Of a DNA stretch of 64,000 bases, positions 35,191 to 47,454 are shown one piece after another (the first letter of the stretch is position 1; every line of letters begins with the position of its first letter). The DNA lies in the NCBI RefSeq assembly GCF_024139115.2, contig NC_085140.1, positions 156,080,452-156,144,451 on the forward strand. Direction: 5' to 3'. The position numbers and the translations under genes are program-made. The DNA comes from Armigeres subalbatus (Eukaryota; Arthropoda; Insecta; Diptera; Culicidae). A model generated the notes under the pieces. That model saw only the letters and a list, made by a program, of their open reading frames with translations, searched no databases and had not been told where the DNA came from.

Positions 35191-36827
35191 TTAACAAATT
35201 ATATTCGTGAAGAATAAGATCATAGTTGACATGAATCAAAAATAACCTCACGATTTTCACAACACACTTGGAACTTCTTTGGTCCATATTTCCCAAATTT
35301 AATATATTGTTTCCAGATATCCAGGTTTTTACGCGCTGGAGCCATAATACTTTGAATCACCCCTTTTGACATATGATGTGTCCACTATAATTTTCAAAGA
35401 TGGATCTTAGCAATCGGTGACTCTTTGAAATTTCTGTTGAAAACATTAAGCTGTCATTATTTGGATTCGAGCATGTTTTTAAAACTTGGTTTGATATTTC
35501 TTTAATTTAATTACATTTTATTAATTTTTACTTCTTTTAGGTGGCTTTGAAATTATAAGTTTGCAGGCGTTTGAGGTACAGATTTGGAACAATTGCTATT
35601 TAGCGTCCCTATTTTTTTTATATAAAACGCGAGTTCCACATCGGTATGATATATAGCGTTACAACACTGCTGCATAATTCGCGTAGTTATTTGTTTGGGT
35701 CTTTGCGTGGTTTTCCGGAAAATCTGAACCTCCAGAAACCTCGTGAAGATAACAACTTAAAAGCAAAATCTATGATTTTGGTGTTTCGAATATAGTCACG
35801 AGATTCTAATTTATTTCTCATCTAAGCTATAAGGTGTCGACTATAAATGCCAATGAAAAATCTTGAATATATGAGATGCAATATGCACGAAAGAGCTTAT
35901 GTGGTAAAGAGTTAAATGTGGTGAGCCTTGTTTTCTCGCATCCACATTGTACCAGTAGATAGAAGAGACACAAGAGACAAATAATATGATTATAGTCGAA
36001 TGTTCTCGTGTGAATTTGAAGTTGATTCACAGGAAAATAACAAAAATTCACATCTCACCTCACTCGAACCACTATTTTTTTAAAAGTGAATTAGATGACG
36101 TGTATATAAAACGTACCCGAGGACGCCGATTAGTTAGATTGAAATTAAAGCTTATACTACGGAGGAGGAAGTGGTGAGGGATGTTTATTGAAAAACCCTA
36201 ACATAATCTATGTACCGCTATGCAGCATGATTATTTACATGTATTAAGATGTTACAGTAGTCAGAAAGCTTAAACACCGTCTGCAGAAGGGTTTACACAA
36301 AAAGGTATAACACGATGGTGGCGTCGAATTCTAAAAAAGGAAGGACAACATCTTACAATGTTCATTATAAACAAGCACGATTCAGAATTGTAGGCGAAAA
36401 TCGTTCACTGTTGCAATTGACGAGCTTTTTGATACGAGCCTGAATGCTGAAATAGAAGAACTATTAGCAATATTTAAGAAATGACAATGGGTGAAATTCC
36501 TCGTTGATTGTAAATAACAACTCAACAAATCTCTTAGGTAACGGGAAAATTCGAAACCTCACTTCATGGCTACCACGATCTTACAAAAAAATAAGTTCAC
36601 AGCATATGTCAAATTCGATTCACCCCTTGTAAATTTATAGCAAGCGTAAAAAGCTGGATACATTTGATTTGGCTGATAATAATAGTAGATACAAATCATT
36701 TTTATTTTGAACTTTTTTATAGGCAATGCCAAAATAGTGACTTCAGTGACCATTTTCTGAAAAATAGTGACTTTCGGATGCAAATAGTGACTTTTTAGTG
36801 ACTAGACTGCTTATTATATGCTTATAC
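35191..36827. other. No recognisable gene
   Basis: AT-rich. Three irregular copies of AATAGTGACTT occur at 36730-36800, next to the start of the following LINE fragment. No other structure supported. Confidence 0.45.
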
Positions 36828-37301
36828 CAGGCCTGCTTATTAGATCGGTAGTTCTCTATAGACACGAGACCTGGACGATGCTCGTGAAGGACCAACGCGC
36901 ACTGGGAGTTTTCGAAAGAAAAGTGCTGCGTACCATCTATAGTGGAGTGCAGATGGCGGACGGTACGTGGAGGAGGCGAATGAACCACGAGTTGCATCAG
37001 CTGTTGAGAGAACCATCCATCGTTCACACCGCGAATATCGGAAGACTGCGGTGGGCCAGGCACGTAGCCAGAATGTCGGACAGTAATCTGGTGAAAATGG
37101 TTCTCGACAACGATCCGACGGGAACAAGAAGGCGAGGTGCACAGCGGGCAAGGTGGATCGATCAGGTGGAGGACGATTTGCGGACCCTCCGCAGACTGCG
37201 TGGTTGGCGACGTGTAGCCATGGACAGAGCTGGAGAAGACTTTTGTGTACTGCACAGGCCACTTCGGCCTTAGTCTGGTAATAAATAAATAAATAAAGCC
37301 A
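36828..37301 (+). pseudogene. RTE-clade LINE, 3' end, copy 3
   Basis: A 5'-truncated piece corresponding to the C-terminal domain of the RTE ORF (LYRHETWTMLVKDQRALGVF, ERKVLRTIYSGVQMADG, GTRRRGAQRARWIDQ). It is open to the stop at about 37273 and followed by a TAAATAAATAAATAAA tail. It has few differences from copy 1 in the shared part, so it is relatively recent. Confidence 0.88.
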
Positions 37302-38307
37302 CCAAAGATGAGACGAAAACTCTGGCATACTATTGCTTTGGATAAGTTTTATAGCTCGTGTCACCTGGAAGATTTCTGTCCCAGTCATCTATTACGCATT
37401 ACAAGAAAAATTGGGAGTCCTGGAAAATTCAAAGCGACTTCAATGAATATTTTCCGGGTTTTGATCAAAGGCAGCTAATGCTAAATTTGTGATGTTTTGA
37501 TTATATTTATATCTATGACATTTCTATATTCAATTCAATGTGGAGAAAAACAAGGACGAAGTACTATGCCCGTGATGCTTATCAATCCTTCCCTTAGTCG
37601 CTGCGAGTTGTGGAACTTTCCTAGGACGTGGTTAGGTTTTAACAGAGAGCTCTTGTAATTTTCGATGAAAAGCTGCTTGTATCAGCAGGGGGAGGAGCTA
37701 CCAGAACGATTGTTTTCCGTTCAAACCGCACTGGTCCAAATCATGGTGTTTAGATCGTGGGACTCTTAATAGATTTTTTTCTCGTGATTTTCGTGAAGCC
37801 CATATTTTTTTAATTTAACATATATATTGAATGAGCTAGTTCCAAAATTTGATTGTAGCTTGTAAATTAAATTTGTGGTGTCTTGTTGAAGTTCATTCCG
37901 TAAAGTGTCTCCCGAACAAATATGTATGGGAAAATGAAATTTGGCTAAACTTTTTTGGGAAAAATTCGAAAAGATCTGATATTATGTATTAAAAACTATT
38001 TTGTTATCTACTCTCCTTTCCAAAGCGGGAAATTGACTGGTGCAATGTTAGAATAAGGACGCTGTCTTTGTTCTAGAACCTAGGGCCTGGGCTAACATAA
38101 AGTATGGGATAACATAAAGTATGTCGGATAACCATTAAGAACACCAACTAAAAAACACAGATTAATCCACCTAGCGGTGACGATGCCTTTCTCGATTCAT
38201 TCGTTTGTTTTCGCCGTTCTATTTCCAGTGTGATACACATAATAAATAATTGCCTATACATTACAACTCTTGCAAACACTGTATAGCAAATCAACCTACC
38301 AAGCTTG
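37302..38307. other. No recognisable gene
   Basis: No frame with coding character. A short tandem of ATAAAGTATG type lies at 38097-38122, and 38158-38195 shares the ATTAATCCACCTA fragment noted at 24795. Confidence 0.4.
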
Positions 38308-38434
38308 GGGAGCATCCATAAATTACGTAACGCTTAGAGGAGGAAGGGGGGTTGCCCGAAGTGTAACAATCCATACAAAAATCATGGGGTTGAAAATGAC
38401 CAATTTTTACGTTTCGTAATTAATGGATCTTCCC
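38308..38434. mobile_element. Short MITE with GGGARSATCCAT ends
   Basis: GGGAGCATCCATAAATTACG at the left is inverted at the right (CGTAATTAATGGATCTTCCC), giving terminal repeats of about 25 bp with a few mismatches around 80 bp. This style of end (CCATAAATTACGTAACG) is widespread in insect MITEs. No target duplication assigned. Confidence 0.65.
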
Positions 38435-38589
38435 TTATATGATTCAACACACAATTTTCTTGATAACTTTTGAATACAATAACCGATCGTGATTATATTC
38501 TATAGTGATCAACTGGGGTTTGTAGAATGCAACTTGTTGCGCGAAAATCGGTTTTGAATTAGTATATGAAAAAGTGGCTAATGAATGCC

Positions 38590-39808
38590 TCTCAAAGTTA
38601 CATGCCATAATATCAATGTCGTCGGCGAAACCAAAAAACTGGACGTACTTCGTGAAAATCGTACCACTCGTGTCAATCCCTGCCCTTCGTATTACTCCCT
38701 CCAAAGCGATGTTGAATAGCAGACACGAAAGACCATCACCTTGCCGTAACCCTCTGCGCGTTTCGAAGGGACTCGAGAATGCCCATGAAACTCGAACTAC
38801 GCACATCAGCCGATCCATCGTCGCCTTGATCAACCGTATCAGTTTATCCGGAAATCCGTTTTCGTGCACGAGCTGCCATCGCAGTATTTCTGCAATACCT
38901 GTCGTACGGCGAACACCTGATCTGTGGTAGAGCGTTCACCCATAAATACCGCCTAGTACTGCCCCACGAACTCTCTTGTAATTGGTGTTAGTCAGCGGCA
39001 TAAAATTTGGGAGAGTAGCTTGTAGGCGGCGTTTAGCAATGTGATTGCGCGGTAGTTGCTAAAATCCCGCTTATCGCCCCTTTTGTAGATGGGACACACG
39101 ACACCTTCCATCCATTACTGCGGCAAAACCTCATCCTCCAAAACCTTGGTGATTACCCAGTGCAGCGCTCTAGCCAGTGCCTCATCACCGTGTTTAAACA
39201 GGGTTTGTTGTTTTTCAGCAGGCCGATCTCCTCCTGGATTACCTGGAGATTCAGAGCCGGAAGTCGTGTGTCCTGCGCGCGTGCTCCTAGGTTCATTACC
39301 ATACCGCCACCGTTGTCTGTCACATCGCCATTCAGGAGCTCTTCGTAGTGCTGCCGCCACCTTTAGATTACCTCGCGCACGTTCGTAAGAAGGTTCCCGT
39401 TTATGTGCTTACAAAAGATATTTTAGTTACCAGATAAAGATTGTCGCTATCGTCGCTGTCCGGAACATCTTTTGCTGGCGAGTATAGGGGATCTAAATGT
39501 CAATGAAGGAAACATACGATTTGACAACATGTCTGGGATAGCAGAACAAAGGGAACCGAAGCGACAATCTTTATCTGGTAACTAAAATATCTTTTGTCCT
39601 TACACATATCGGGGTGTGGCACGTGACCCTTGCGTGAACGGTTTAACTTCTCATAGAACTTTCGTGCGTTAGTTGCGCGGTACAGTTGCTCCGTCTCTTC
39701 ACGGTCTCGATCTTCCTGCTGGCGCTTTTTCCTCCGAAAAATCGAGTTTTGTCTGTTCCGCCCCCGTTTGTACCGTGCCTCGTTCGCCCTCGTGCGGTGT
39801 TGCAGCAT
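38590..39808 (-). mobile_element. RTE-clade LINE, copy 4, internal fragment
   Basis: Minus-strand pieces in order: RTRANEARYK, FRRKKRQQEDRDREETEQL, NGNLLTN, VICPIYK-type region, [27 protein letters not shown], then after a deletion at about 38880 the segment RLIKATMDRLMCVV and FGFADDIDIM. It carries several stops, lacks the FKAAYDT region, is cut at both ends and contains a 187-bp MITE at 39411-39597. Confidence 0.85.
39411..39597. mobile_element. MITE with perfect 37-bp terminal inverted repeats in RTE copy 4
   Basis: ACAAAAGATATTTTAGTTAC at the left and the continuing sequence to 39447 are matched exactly as the complement at 39561-39597. Comparison with RTE copy 2 shows the target was ATGTCCTTACAC. 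The sequence GT(G/C)CTTAC appears on both sides, so the duplication is about 8 bp if the element is taken to begin AAAAGAT. Perfect TIRs imply a young insertion. No coding capacity. Confidence 0.82.
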
Positions 39809-40051
39809 CGTTGGTGGCTTGCGCCAGACCAAATTGGGCTTCAGCCAGGCTAAACCACACACATATGTAAACACTAGTAACAACAGGTTTGCAAAAACTA
39901 GGACAACTTCACCAAAGCTGACGAGGTTGCTGCTGCGACATCTGAATCCGTCGTTTTCCATTAACGTTTGAATAGTTTACAGAAACAGATAAGTAATTTT
40001 TCTACTTTTGCTGTTATAAAACGAGGCAACTTCTAATGGAGTACCTACCTT

Positions 40052-40343
40052 CTTCTTCTTCTTCTTCTTATTGGCATTACATCCCCACACTGGGACAGAG
40101 CCGCCTCGCAGCTTAGTGTTCATTAAGCGCTTCCACAGTTATTAACTGCGAGGTTTCTAAGCCAAGTTACCATTTTTGCATTTGTATATCATGAGGCTAA
40201 CATGAAGATACTTTTATGCCCAGGGAAGTCGAGACAATTTCCAATCCGAAAATTGCCTAGACCGGCACCGGGAATCGAACCCAGCCACCCTCAGCATGGC
40301 ATTGCTTTGTAGCCGCGCGTCTTACCGCACGGCTAAGGAGGGC
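40052..40343 (-). repeat. tRNA-derived SINE (Feilai-like), copy 1, with target duplication
   Basis: On the minus strand it opens with a tRNA-like head: an A-box-like TTAGCCGTGCGGTAAGACG, then a B box GGGTTCGATTCCCGG. A tRNA-unrelated body follows (GACTTCCCTGGGCATAAAAG, CATGATATAC, CAGTGTGGGGATGTAATGCC), ending in a (GAA)n tail. CCTACCTT is repeated at both sides (40044-40051 and 40344-40351), fitting LINE-mediated insertion. SINEs of this type are transcribed by Pol III and use a LINE for copying. Confidence 0.85.
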
Positions 40344-40351
40344 CCTACCTT

Positions 40352-40872
40352 CACATACAGTTAATTTATCTCGAATTTTGTCGAATTGTGATATATCAGC
40401 ATAGAGATCTTCTTCAAATCATACGAGCAAACAGGCGTCGAGTTACATTGGTAGATAAGGTCTGTTTTACATGTATGATATATGCTAAAGGACGTGATAC
40501 AGCGCTGCGGTTCATAAAGCTGACTCCATTGACTTTCCATGTAGATTTATATTTGGCATAACCATTATATTATCTAGAGCATCACCAATGCTCTCATCTG
40601 TCAATAAATAATCCCTCGGACAATTACGCCACACTTTCTATCGCAGTGATGCTTTCTAATATGCAGGGAAGGTCTTTCATTTTCTTATTATGATGGTAAT
40701 GATGATAGTTAACTGTACAGCATGATTCGACAATTGCCAAAAACGTCAATTGCGAATATGGATCAACAACTCTTATTGCATATTTTTTGTATAAATTAAA
40801 ATGCATTAACAGATACCTCATTGAAATATCGATGAAAATGAGGGAAGTGAACCGTCATCAATGGATAAACGC
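40352..40872. other. No recognisable gene
   Basis: AT-rich intergenic sequence between the SINE and the foldback MITE. Confidence 0.4.
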
Positions 40873-41117
40873 TTATATCGGCACCAACATTTCAAAAGGG
40901 CGGAACTGCTTTTGTAAACAAGAGCTTCTCACGTCTCTGGTGGGCTTATTTGTGCTCACCCACGCAATCCAGCACCATTAAATGAAAGAAGAGGATTCGA
41001 TGCTTCCATCAGTGGTGTTGGATTGCGTAGGTGGGCTCAAATTAACCCACCAGCGGTGTGAGAAGCTTTTGTTTACAAAAGCAGTTACGCCCTTTTGAAA
41101 TGTTGATGCCGATATAA
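40873..41117. mobile_element. Foldback MITE with about 105-bp arms
   Basis: TTATATCGGCACCAACATTT at 40873 and the following 85 bases are matched as the reverse complement at 41013-41117, with several mismatches, around a loop of about 30 bp. The transcript or single strand would make a long hairpin. No ORF of note. Confidence 0.78.
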
Positions 41118-41952
41118 CCAATGTATAAACAAAGATTCGTCGATTAATTTATATAGAAAAACCTAATCTGAATAAATGTGAATAAGAATGGAATAAATAA
41201 AAAAAGCTTTTGGTTTATTGTCAAATACATGAAATGTCGATTTTAGCTATCGTGTTTAGTCAACTCTCTCTGTCTTAAACATGTTATATATCGATACACT
41301 TGTCCCTATGTCTAACAAAAGTTAGTTCCGTCTCATATCTGGAAATGTAACATATTCCGCCTGTCCCTGCAAAATGAGTTAGAGAGAGCCATTCTAATAT
41401 GATCGATCAAATAAAGATGTTGCATCAAATCTGCAACTAGTGTTTTAAAATATCCTCAAAAACGGAAGCAATGAATAAATAATCCTTGGTCAACAATTGC
41501 ATTATCTAGCGGCTTATTAGTAAATGTGTGACAATTTAAAACCGTTACGCCATTCATAACAACTTGCGCAGCGTGTTATTTTATATCCACCCTAATAAAA
41601 GATTTGTGCTTACCGAACTTAAATATTTGACTATAACGAATCACCGGAAAACATTCGGAGGAGACTTTTCGTCTCTTAGGTGTCCTGCGTAAACGTGAAC
41701 CTCGATATGGTACGATAACAAACCCAACGAAATGCACTTCGGATGCGCCCGCTAAGCCAGGAGCAGAGTCCTCCTGCGGTGACCACCAAAGAGCACCAGT
41801 TTTTGAGATGATCAGTATAACCAATGGTTAAGGTCTTTAAATTTTCTGCAGTGTTTTGAACTTATGTTCTAAGTAGTAAGCAAACATACACAAAACAAAC
41901 AAGCAAGCAAAGCTGTTAAACATATAAATTAGCGAAATCATGCAATAAAAAT
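41118..41952. other. Mostly no gene; one possible exon at 41614-41773 (minus)
   Basis: Minus-strand 41773-41614 has an acceptor-like CCGCAG, about 53 open codons with more balanced composition than the surroundings (SEVHFVGFVIVPYRGSRLRR), and a donor GTAAGC. No partner exon or domain is recognised, so it is left unassigned. Confidence 0.25.
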
Positions 41953-41963
41953 AGATAACAAAC
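41953..41963. repeat. Left target-site duplication of the PLE array
   Basis: AGATAACAAAC here is repeated at 54761-54771. One or two bases at the edges overlap with element sequence, so the true duplication is 9-11 bp. Confidence 0.82.
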
Positions 41964-42021
41964 ACCTGTCATAAGACGAGTTTGAACAATCCCATTGAAT
42001 TCCACCACTTAATTGTATCCT

Positions 42022-42067
42022 GACAGATACGTATTTCGACCTCAACAGTAAGGCCGTCTTCAGTGTC
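42022..42067 (-). ncRNA. Minimal hammerhead ribozyme, PLE unit A
   Basis: On the minus strand: stem I strand GACA, core CTGAAGA, stem II (GGCCT paired with AGGTC across a TACTGTTG loop, with one extra C before it), core GAAA, a very short stem III (ATAC/GTAT with no loop), then the cleavage triplet ATC, then TGTC closing stem I. All conserved core positions are present. Hammerheads with tiny stem III are an established feature of Penelope-like elements and are expected to cleave best as tandem dimers. Confidence 0.88.
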
Positions 42068-42189
42068 TTGTACTTGACTCGACTTGAAGAAAATGATCGC
42101 AGCTTACACTATTTATACTATGCGTAGGTATAATAATTTATCTAGGTACTTATCTTACTACGGTGCTTATTTCTACTCGCTTGATGCGC

Positions 42190-44560
42190 TTAATGCTTAG
42201 GTATAAACTTGAAGAGCCAGGAGCTACCATTTCCTTGATCTTTATTCAACAACCGCGTTTGTACCTGTCGGTAGATTTCCAAGCTCTCAGCAACATCAAG
42301 TTTCCACGGAGAAGAGACATTTCTTAAAATTTTAATGTTTGATGTCGTAATTGAATGATTTTCCTGATATACATGTTCAGCTACCTTAGACCTAAACTCA
42401 TAATTTAATCCCTTATCAGTTTCCCTCTTAGCCTTACTTACTTCTGCAATATGTTCTTTGAACCTTACATCTAACGATCTTTTGTTTGACCTACATATAC
42501 TTTATCACACTGTGAACAATTAATTTGATAAACCCCGGCCTTATTTAACATTTCTACTCTATCCTTTGTGGAGCCCAACAGTGTCTTCAGTTGATTGCTT
42601 CTGCTGGAGAATACTAAATCGATGCCGAATTTCCTCAGTCGATGGCGTAGCTGGTGGGTGATGTGTCGATCATAGGGGACCGATACCCTCTTCAGCGGTT
42701 CATCGATCGATGTTAGTGTTGTCAGTTCGTTTTTCCGTAGGTTCCTCTGCTTCTTGTTGATGATTGCTTGTATTGTTCTTTCCTTGTATCCATTGATCCT
42801 CGCTGTTTCCAAGATGTGTTGTAGCTCCTTCGTTTTTCCTTCTTCGCTCAGGGAATCGTCTGCATCCTGTGGATCATGTGATGAAAAGCTGCCATTTTGT
42901 GCTGATACGAATGATTTGATGTGTATGGGATGACTCTCATGGTGTTGGTGGGCTTCCTGTAGATTTCGAAGTCTAATGTTGCATTTGTTCCCTTGATGAC
43001 CAGTAGATCCAAGAAAGGTAATTTACCTTCCTTTTCCTCCTCGTGGGTGAATTTGATGTCCTTATGCACGTTGTTTATCGCTTCCAAAATCCTGGGTAGA
43101 TCTTTCCGGTTGATGATGCTGAAAATGTCGTCCACGTATCTCCACCACTTCTCGGGTAGTACTCCTTGTTCCTCTAGGTTGTCCTCCAAATTCGCCATGA
43201 ATAATTCGCACAAAAACGGTGATAGCGGATTTCCCATAGGTGCACCCTTCGTTTGTTTGTAGAAGCTTCCACGGAATGTAAAGTAGTTCTCATTCATGCA
43301 TAATCTTGCAAGCTTGAGATACATCTTTACCTTTCCTCGCCATGTTGTATCCGTCCGTTGTCCTAGTAGCCAATCCTCCAAAGGTTCAGAGCATCCTTCA
43401 CTGGAACGCTTGGGAACAATGCCGCTACGTCGAATGATACCATGATGTCCTCTTCTCCGATGTTTCCTGATTCCAATATCCTCTTGGTGAACTCCTGGGT
43501 GTTTACAACTGATCTGCTGGGGAACGGCTTCGGCATACTCTGGAACTCCTTGACTAACCACTTGGCCAAGTTTTGTGTAGGGGATCCCACTGATGAAACT
43601 ATTTCTCGCATCTCTGTACCTGGCTTATGTATCTTTGGTAGTCCTTTGATCCTTGGTAAAACAGGGTTCAAATCATTTTAACGCGGGCTTCTCCGATGAT
43701 CGTCTTGCATTCCTTTATCGTTTTATCCGTAAGTCGGATTAGTCCGGGTAGTGGGTCCACTCTCAAATGCCTGTATGGTCCTCCGTTGATTTTTGTCGTC
43801 ATCTGTTCATCGTAGTCCTCTTTGTCCATTATCACCACTGCGTTTCCTTTGTCCGCCTTCATGTAGTAAACTGGTTTCTCCTTTAACTCCTTTAAAATCC
43901 TCCTCTCGTCTTTGTTCGATGTCCCATGATGTCCTGCTTTGATGGCGTCTGCTACGATGTTTCTCACGCTATTCTGGTCCCGTTGATCAACATTTCGTGA
44001 AATCGCTGTCTCAGTATCCACGATTATCTGCTCGAGATCCGCTTTCTGGGTTGTCGCATACCCTAACCCCTTGTTGAGGTGTGCTAATTGTTCCTCCGTA
44101 AACTACTGTGTCGAACGGTTAACAACGAATCCCTCGATCATTTGTACTGTGGGGTTAGTCGTTCTACCTTCCGTCGCTGATTTCCCTCGTAGAATGGTCA
44201 ATTTCTTCTTGTGCAGTCTCCTCTTCCTGTCCGCTTCACACTCTTCGGCCCGCTGTACCTTCTTTAGGAATATGTCGAAAGAATCTTGGTTCTCCTTTGC
44301 CAGCTTGAGGTGCAGGTTGTAGCACTCTAAGTTCAACCTCTCTAGCTTGGCATAGTGTCCTTGATTGACAACTTCAACAAATCCGATTCCGCCCTCTTAC
44401 TGATAGATTTTTGGGATGTGAGCTCCCATCTTAATCCTATGGCTGACAGAAGTCAGCCTCTCTTTTAGCACTTCTTAAGGAAGGCCACGTCCTTAAGAAT
44501 ACCTGCGATCCTCCTCTTCAAATCTATAAAAGTACTACGCTCGTTCCGCTTGGATGCCAT
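42190..44560 (-). pseudogene. PLE unit A: Penelope RT with GIY-YIG nuclease, broken
   Basis: Domains in order: basic N-terminal region, ADKGNAVVIMDKEDYDEQM, IKGLPKIHKPGTEMR and IVSSVGSPTQNLAKWLVKEF, SFDVAALFPSVPVKDAL (catalytic Asp), KQTKGAPMGNPLSPFLCELF, RYVDDIFSI (catalytic YVDD, about 43130) and LPFLDLLV. The C-terminal GIY-YIG nuclease has AGVYQINCSQCDKVYVGQT. The enzyme would nick DNA and prime reverse transcription. Breaks: TAA at codon 32 (44467-44465), an insertion near 43675, a T run one base short at 43380-43382 (plus-strand A run), a lost base near 42858 and an A run one short at 42479-42483, after the GIY-YIG motif. No functional product expected. Confidence 0.88.
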
Positions 44561-44661
44561 TTTGATAAGAAAATTATTTTGAGCTTTTTAGTGGAATGTT
44601 TTCACCTGTCATAAGACGAGTTTGAACAATCCCATTGAATTCCACCACTTAATTGTATCCT

Positions 44662-44707
44662 GACAGATACGTATTTCGACCTCAACAGTAAGGCCGTCTT
44701 CAGTGTC
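44662..44707 (-). ncRNA. Hammerhead ribozyme, PLE unit B
   Basis: Identical in core and stems to the ribozyme of unit A; it lies at the 3' end of unit B, 60 bases before the unit junction. Confidence 0.88.
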
Positions 44708-44829
44708 TTGTACTTGACTCGACTTGAAGAAAATGATCGCAGCTTACACTATTTATACTATGCGTAGGTATAATAATTTATCTAGGTACTTATCTTACTA
44801 CGGTGCTTATTTCTACTCGCTTGATGCGC

Positions 44830-47193
44830 TTAATGCTTAGGTATAAACTTGAAGAGCCAGGAGCTACCATTTCCTTGATCTTTATTCAACAACCGCGTTT
44901 GTACCTGTCGGTAGATTTCCAAGCTCTCAGCAACATCAAGTTTCCACGGAGAAGAGACATTTCTTAAAATTTTAATGTTTGATGTCGTAATTGAATGATT
45001 TTCCTGATATACATGTTCAGCTACCTTAGACCTAAACTCATAATTTAATCCCTTATCAGTTTCCCTCTTAGCCTTACTTACTTCTGCAATATGTTCTTTG
45101 AACCTTACATCTAACGATCTTTTTGTTTGACCTACATATACTTTATCACACTGTGAACAATTAATTTGATAAACCCCGGCCTTATTTAACATTTCTACTC
45201 TATCCTTTGTGGAGCCCAACAGTGTCTTCAGTTGATTGCTTCTGCTGGAGAATACTAAATCGATGCCGAATTTCCTCAGTCGATGGCGTAGCTGGTGGGT
45301 GATGTGTCGATCATAGGGGACCGATACCCTCTTCAGCGGTTCATCGATCGATGTTAGTGTTGTCAGTTCGTTTTTCCGTAGGTTCCTCTGCTTCTTGTTG
45401 ATGATTGCTTGTATTGTTCTTTCCTTGTATCCATTGATCCTCGCTGTTTCCAAGATGTGTTGTAGCTCCTTCGTTTTTCCTTCTTCGCTCAGGGGAATCG
45501 TCTGCATCCTGTGGATCATGTGATGAAAAGCTGCCATTTTGTGCTGATACGAATGATTTGATGTGTATGGGATGACTCTCATGGTGTTGGTGGGCTTCCT
45601 GTAGATTTCGAAGTCTAATGTTGCATTTGTTCCTTGATGACCAGTAGATCCAAGAAAGGTAATTTACATTCATTTTCTTTCTCGTGGGTGAATTTGATGA
45701 CCTCATGCACGTTGTTTATCGCTTCCAAAATCCTAGGTAGGTCTTTCTGGTTGATGATGCTGAAAATGTCGTCGACGTATTTCCACCACTTAGTAGTACT
45801 CCTTGTTCCTCTAGGTTGTCCTCCAAATTCGCCATGAATAATTCGCACAAAAACGGTGATAGCGGATTTCCCATAGGTGCACCCTTCGTTTGTTTGTAGA
45901 AGCTTCCACGGAATGTAAAGTAGTTCTCATTCATGCATAATCTTGCAAGCTTGAGATACATCTTTACCTTTCCTCGCCATGTTGTATCCGTCCGTTGTCC
46001 TAGTAGCCAATCCTCCAAAGGTTCAGAGCATCCTTCACTGGAACGCTTGGGAACAATGCCGCTACGTCGAATGATACCATGATGTCCTCTTCTCCGATGT
46101 TTCCTGATTCCAATATCCTCTTGGTGAACTCCTGGGTGTTTACAACTGATCTGCTGGGGAACGGCTTCGGCATACTCTGGAACTCCTTGACTAACCACTT
46201 GGCCAAGTTTTGTGTAGGGGATCCCACTGATGAAACTATTTCTCGCATCTCTGTACCTGGCTTATGTATCTTTGGTAGTCCTTTGATCCTTGGTAAAACA
46301 GGGTTCGTCATTTTAACGCGGGCTTCTCCGATGATCGTCTTGCATTCCTTTATCGTTTTATCCGTAAGTCGGATTAGTCCGGGTAGTGGGTCCACTCTCA
46401 AATGCCTGTATGGTCCTCCGTTGATTTTTGTCGTCATCTGTTCATCGTAGTCCTCTTTGTCCATTATCACCACTGCGTTTCCTTTGTCCGCCTTCATGTA
46501 GTAAACTGGTTTCTCCTTTAACTCCTTTAAAATCCTCCTCTCGTCTTTGTTCGATGTCCCATGATGTCCTGCTTTGATGGCGTCTGCTACGATGTTTCTC
46601 ACGCTATTCTGGTCCCGTTGATCAACATTTCGTGAAATCGCTGTCTCAGTATCCACGATTATCTGCTCGAGATCCGCTTTCTGGGTTGTCGCATACCTAA
46701 CCCCTTGTTGAGGTGTGCTAATTGTTCCTCCGTAAACTGCTGTGTCGAACGGTTAACAACGAATCCCTCGATCATTTGTACTGTGGGGTTAGTCGTTCTA
46801 CCTTCCGTCGCTGATTTCCCTCGTAGAATGGTCAATTTCTTCTTGTGCAGTCTCCTCTTCCTGTCCGCTTCACACTCTTCGGCCCGCTGTACCTTCTTTA
46901 GGAATATGTCGAAAGAATCTTGGTTCTCCTTTGCCAGCTTGAGGTGCAGGTTGTAGCACTCTAAGTTCAACCTCTCTAGCTTGGCATAGTGTCCCTGATT
47001 GACAACTTCAACAAATCCGATTCCGCCCTCTTATTGATAGATTTTGGGATGTGAGCTCCCATCTTAATCCTATGGCTGACAGAAGTCAGCCTCTCTTTTA
47101 GCACTTCTTAAGGAAGGCCACGTCCTTAAGAATACCTGCGATCCTCCTCTTCAAATCTATAAAAGTACTACGCTCGTTCCGCTTGGATGCCAT
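44830..47193 (-). pseudogene. PLE unit B: Penelope RT with GIY-YIG nuclease, broken
   Basis: The best-preserved parts are 46656-46000 (RT fingers with IMDKEDYDEQM to VPVKDAL) and 45582-44830 (C-terminal 250 codons, including complete GIY-YIG nuclease and the KFIPKH end). YVDD is intact at about 45770. Like unit A it has TAA at codon 32 (47100-47098) and the short run after VPVKDAL (plus strand 46017-46019). It also has a lost base near 46697, a small deletion at 45793 and a lost base near 45632. The shared defects tie A and B together. Confidence 0.88.
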
Positions 47194-47286
47194 TTTGATA
47201 AGAAAATTATTTTGAGTGGAATGTTTTCACCTGTCATAAGACGAGTTTGAACAATCCCATTGAATTCCACCACTTAATTGTATCCT

Positions 47287-47332
47287 GACAGATACGTATT
47301 TCGACCTCAACAGTAAGGCCGTCTTCAGTGTC
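47287..47332 (-). ncRNA. Hammerhead ribozyme, truncated PLE unit C'
   Basis: Same core (CTGAAGA, GAAA, ATC cleavage triplet) and stems as in units A and B. Confidence 0.88.
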
Positions 47333-47454
47333 TTGTACTTGACTCGACTTGAAGAAAATGATCGCAGCTTACACTATTTATACTATGCGTAGGTATAATA
47401 ATTTATCTAGGTACTTATCTTACTACGGTGCTTATTTCTACTCGCTTGATGCGC

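Noticed and set aside
40080..40343. tRNA-like sequences with B box (also 55261-55565 and 10950-11085)
   Set aside because: They are tRNA-derived SINE heads without complete cloverleaf arms, so not functional tRNA genes.
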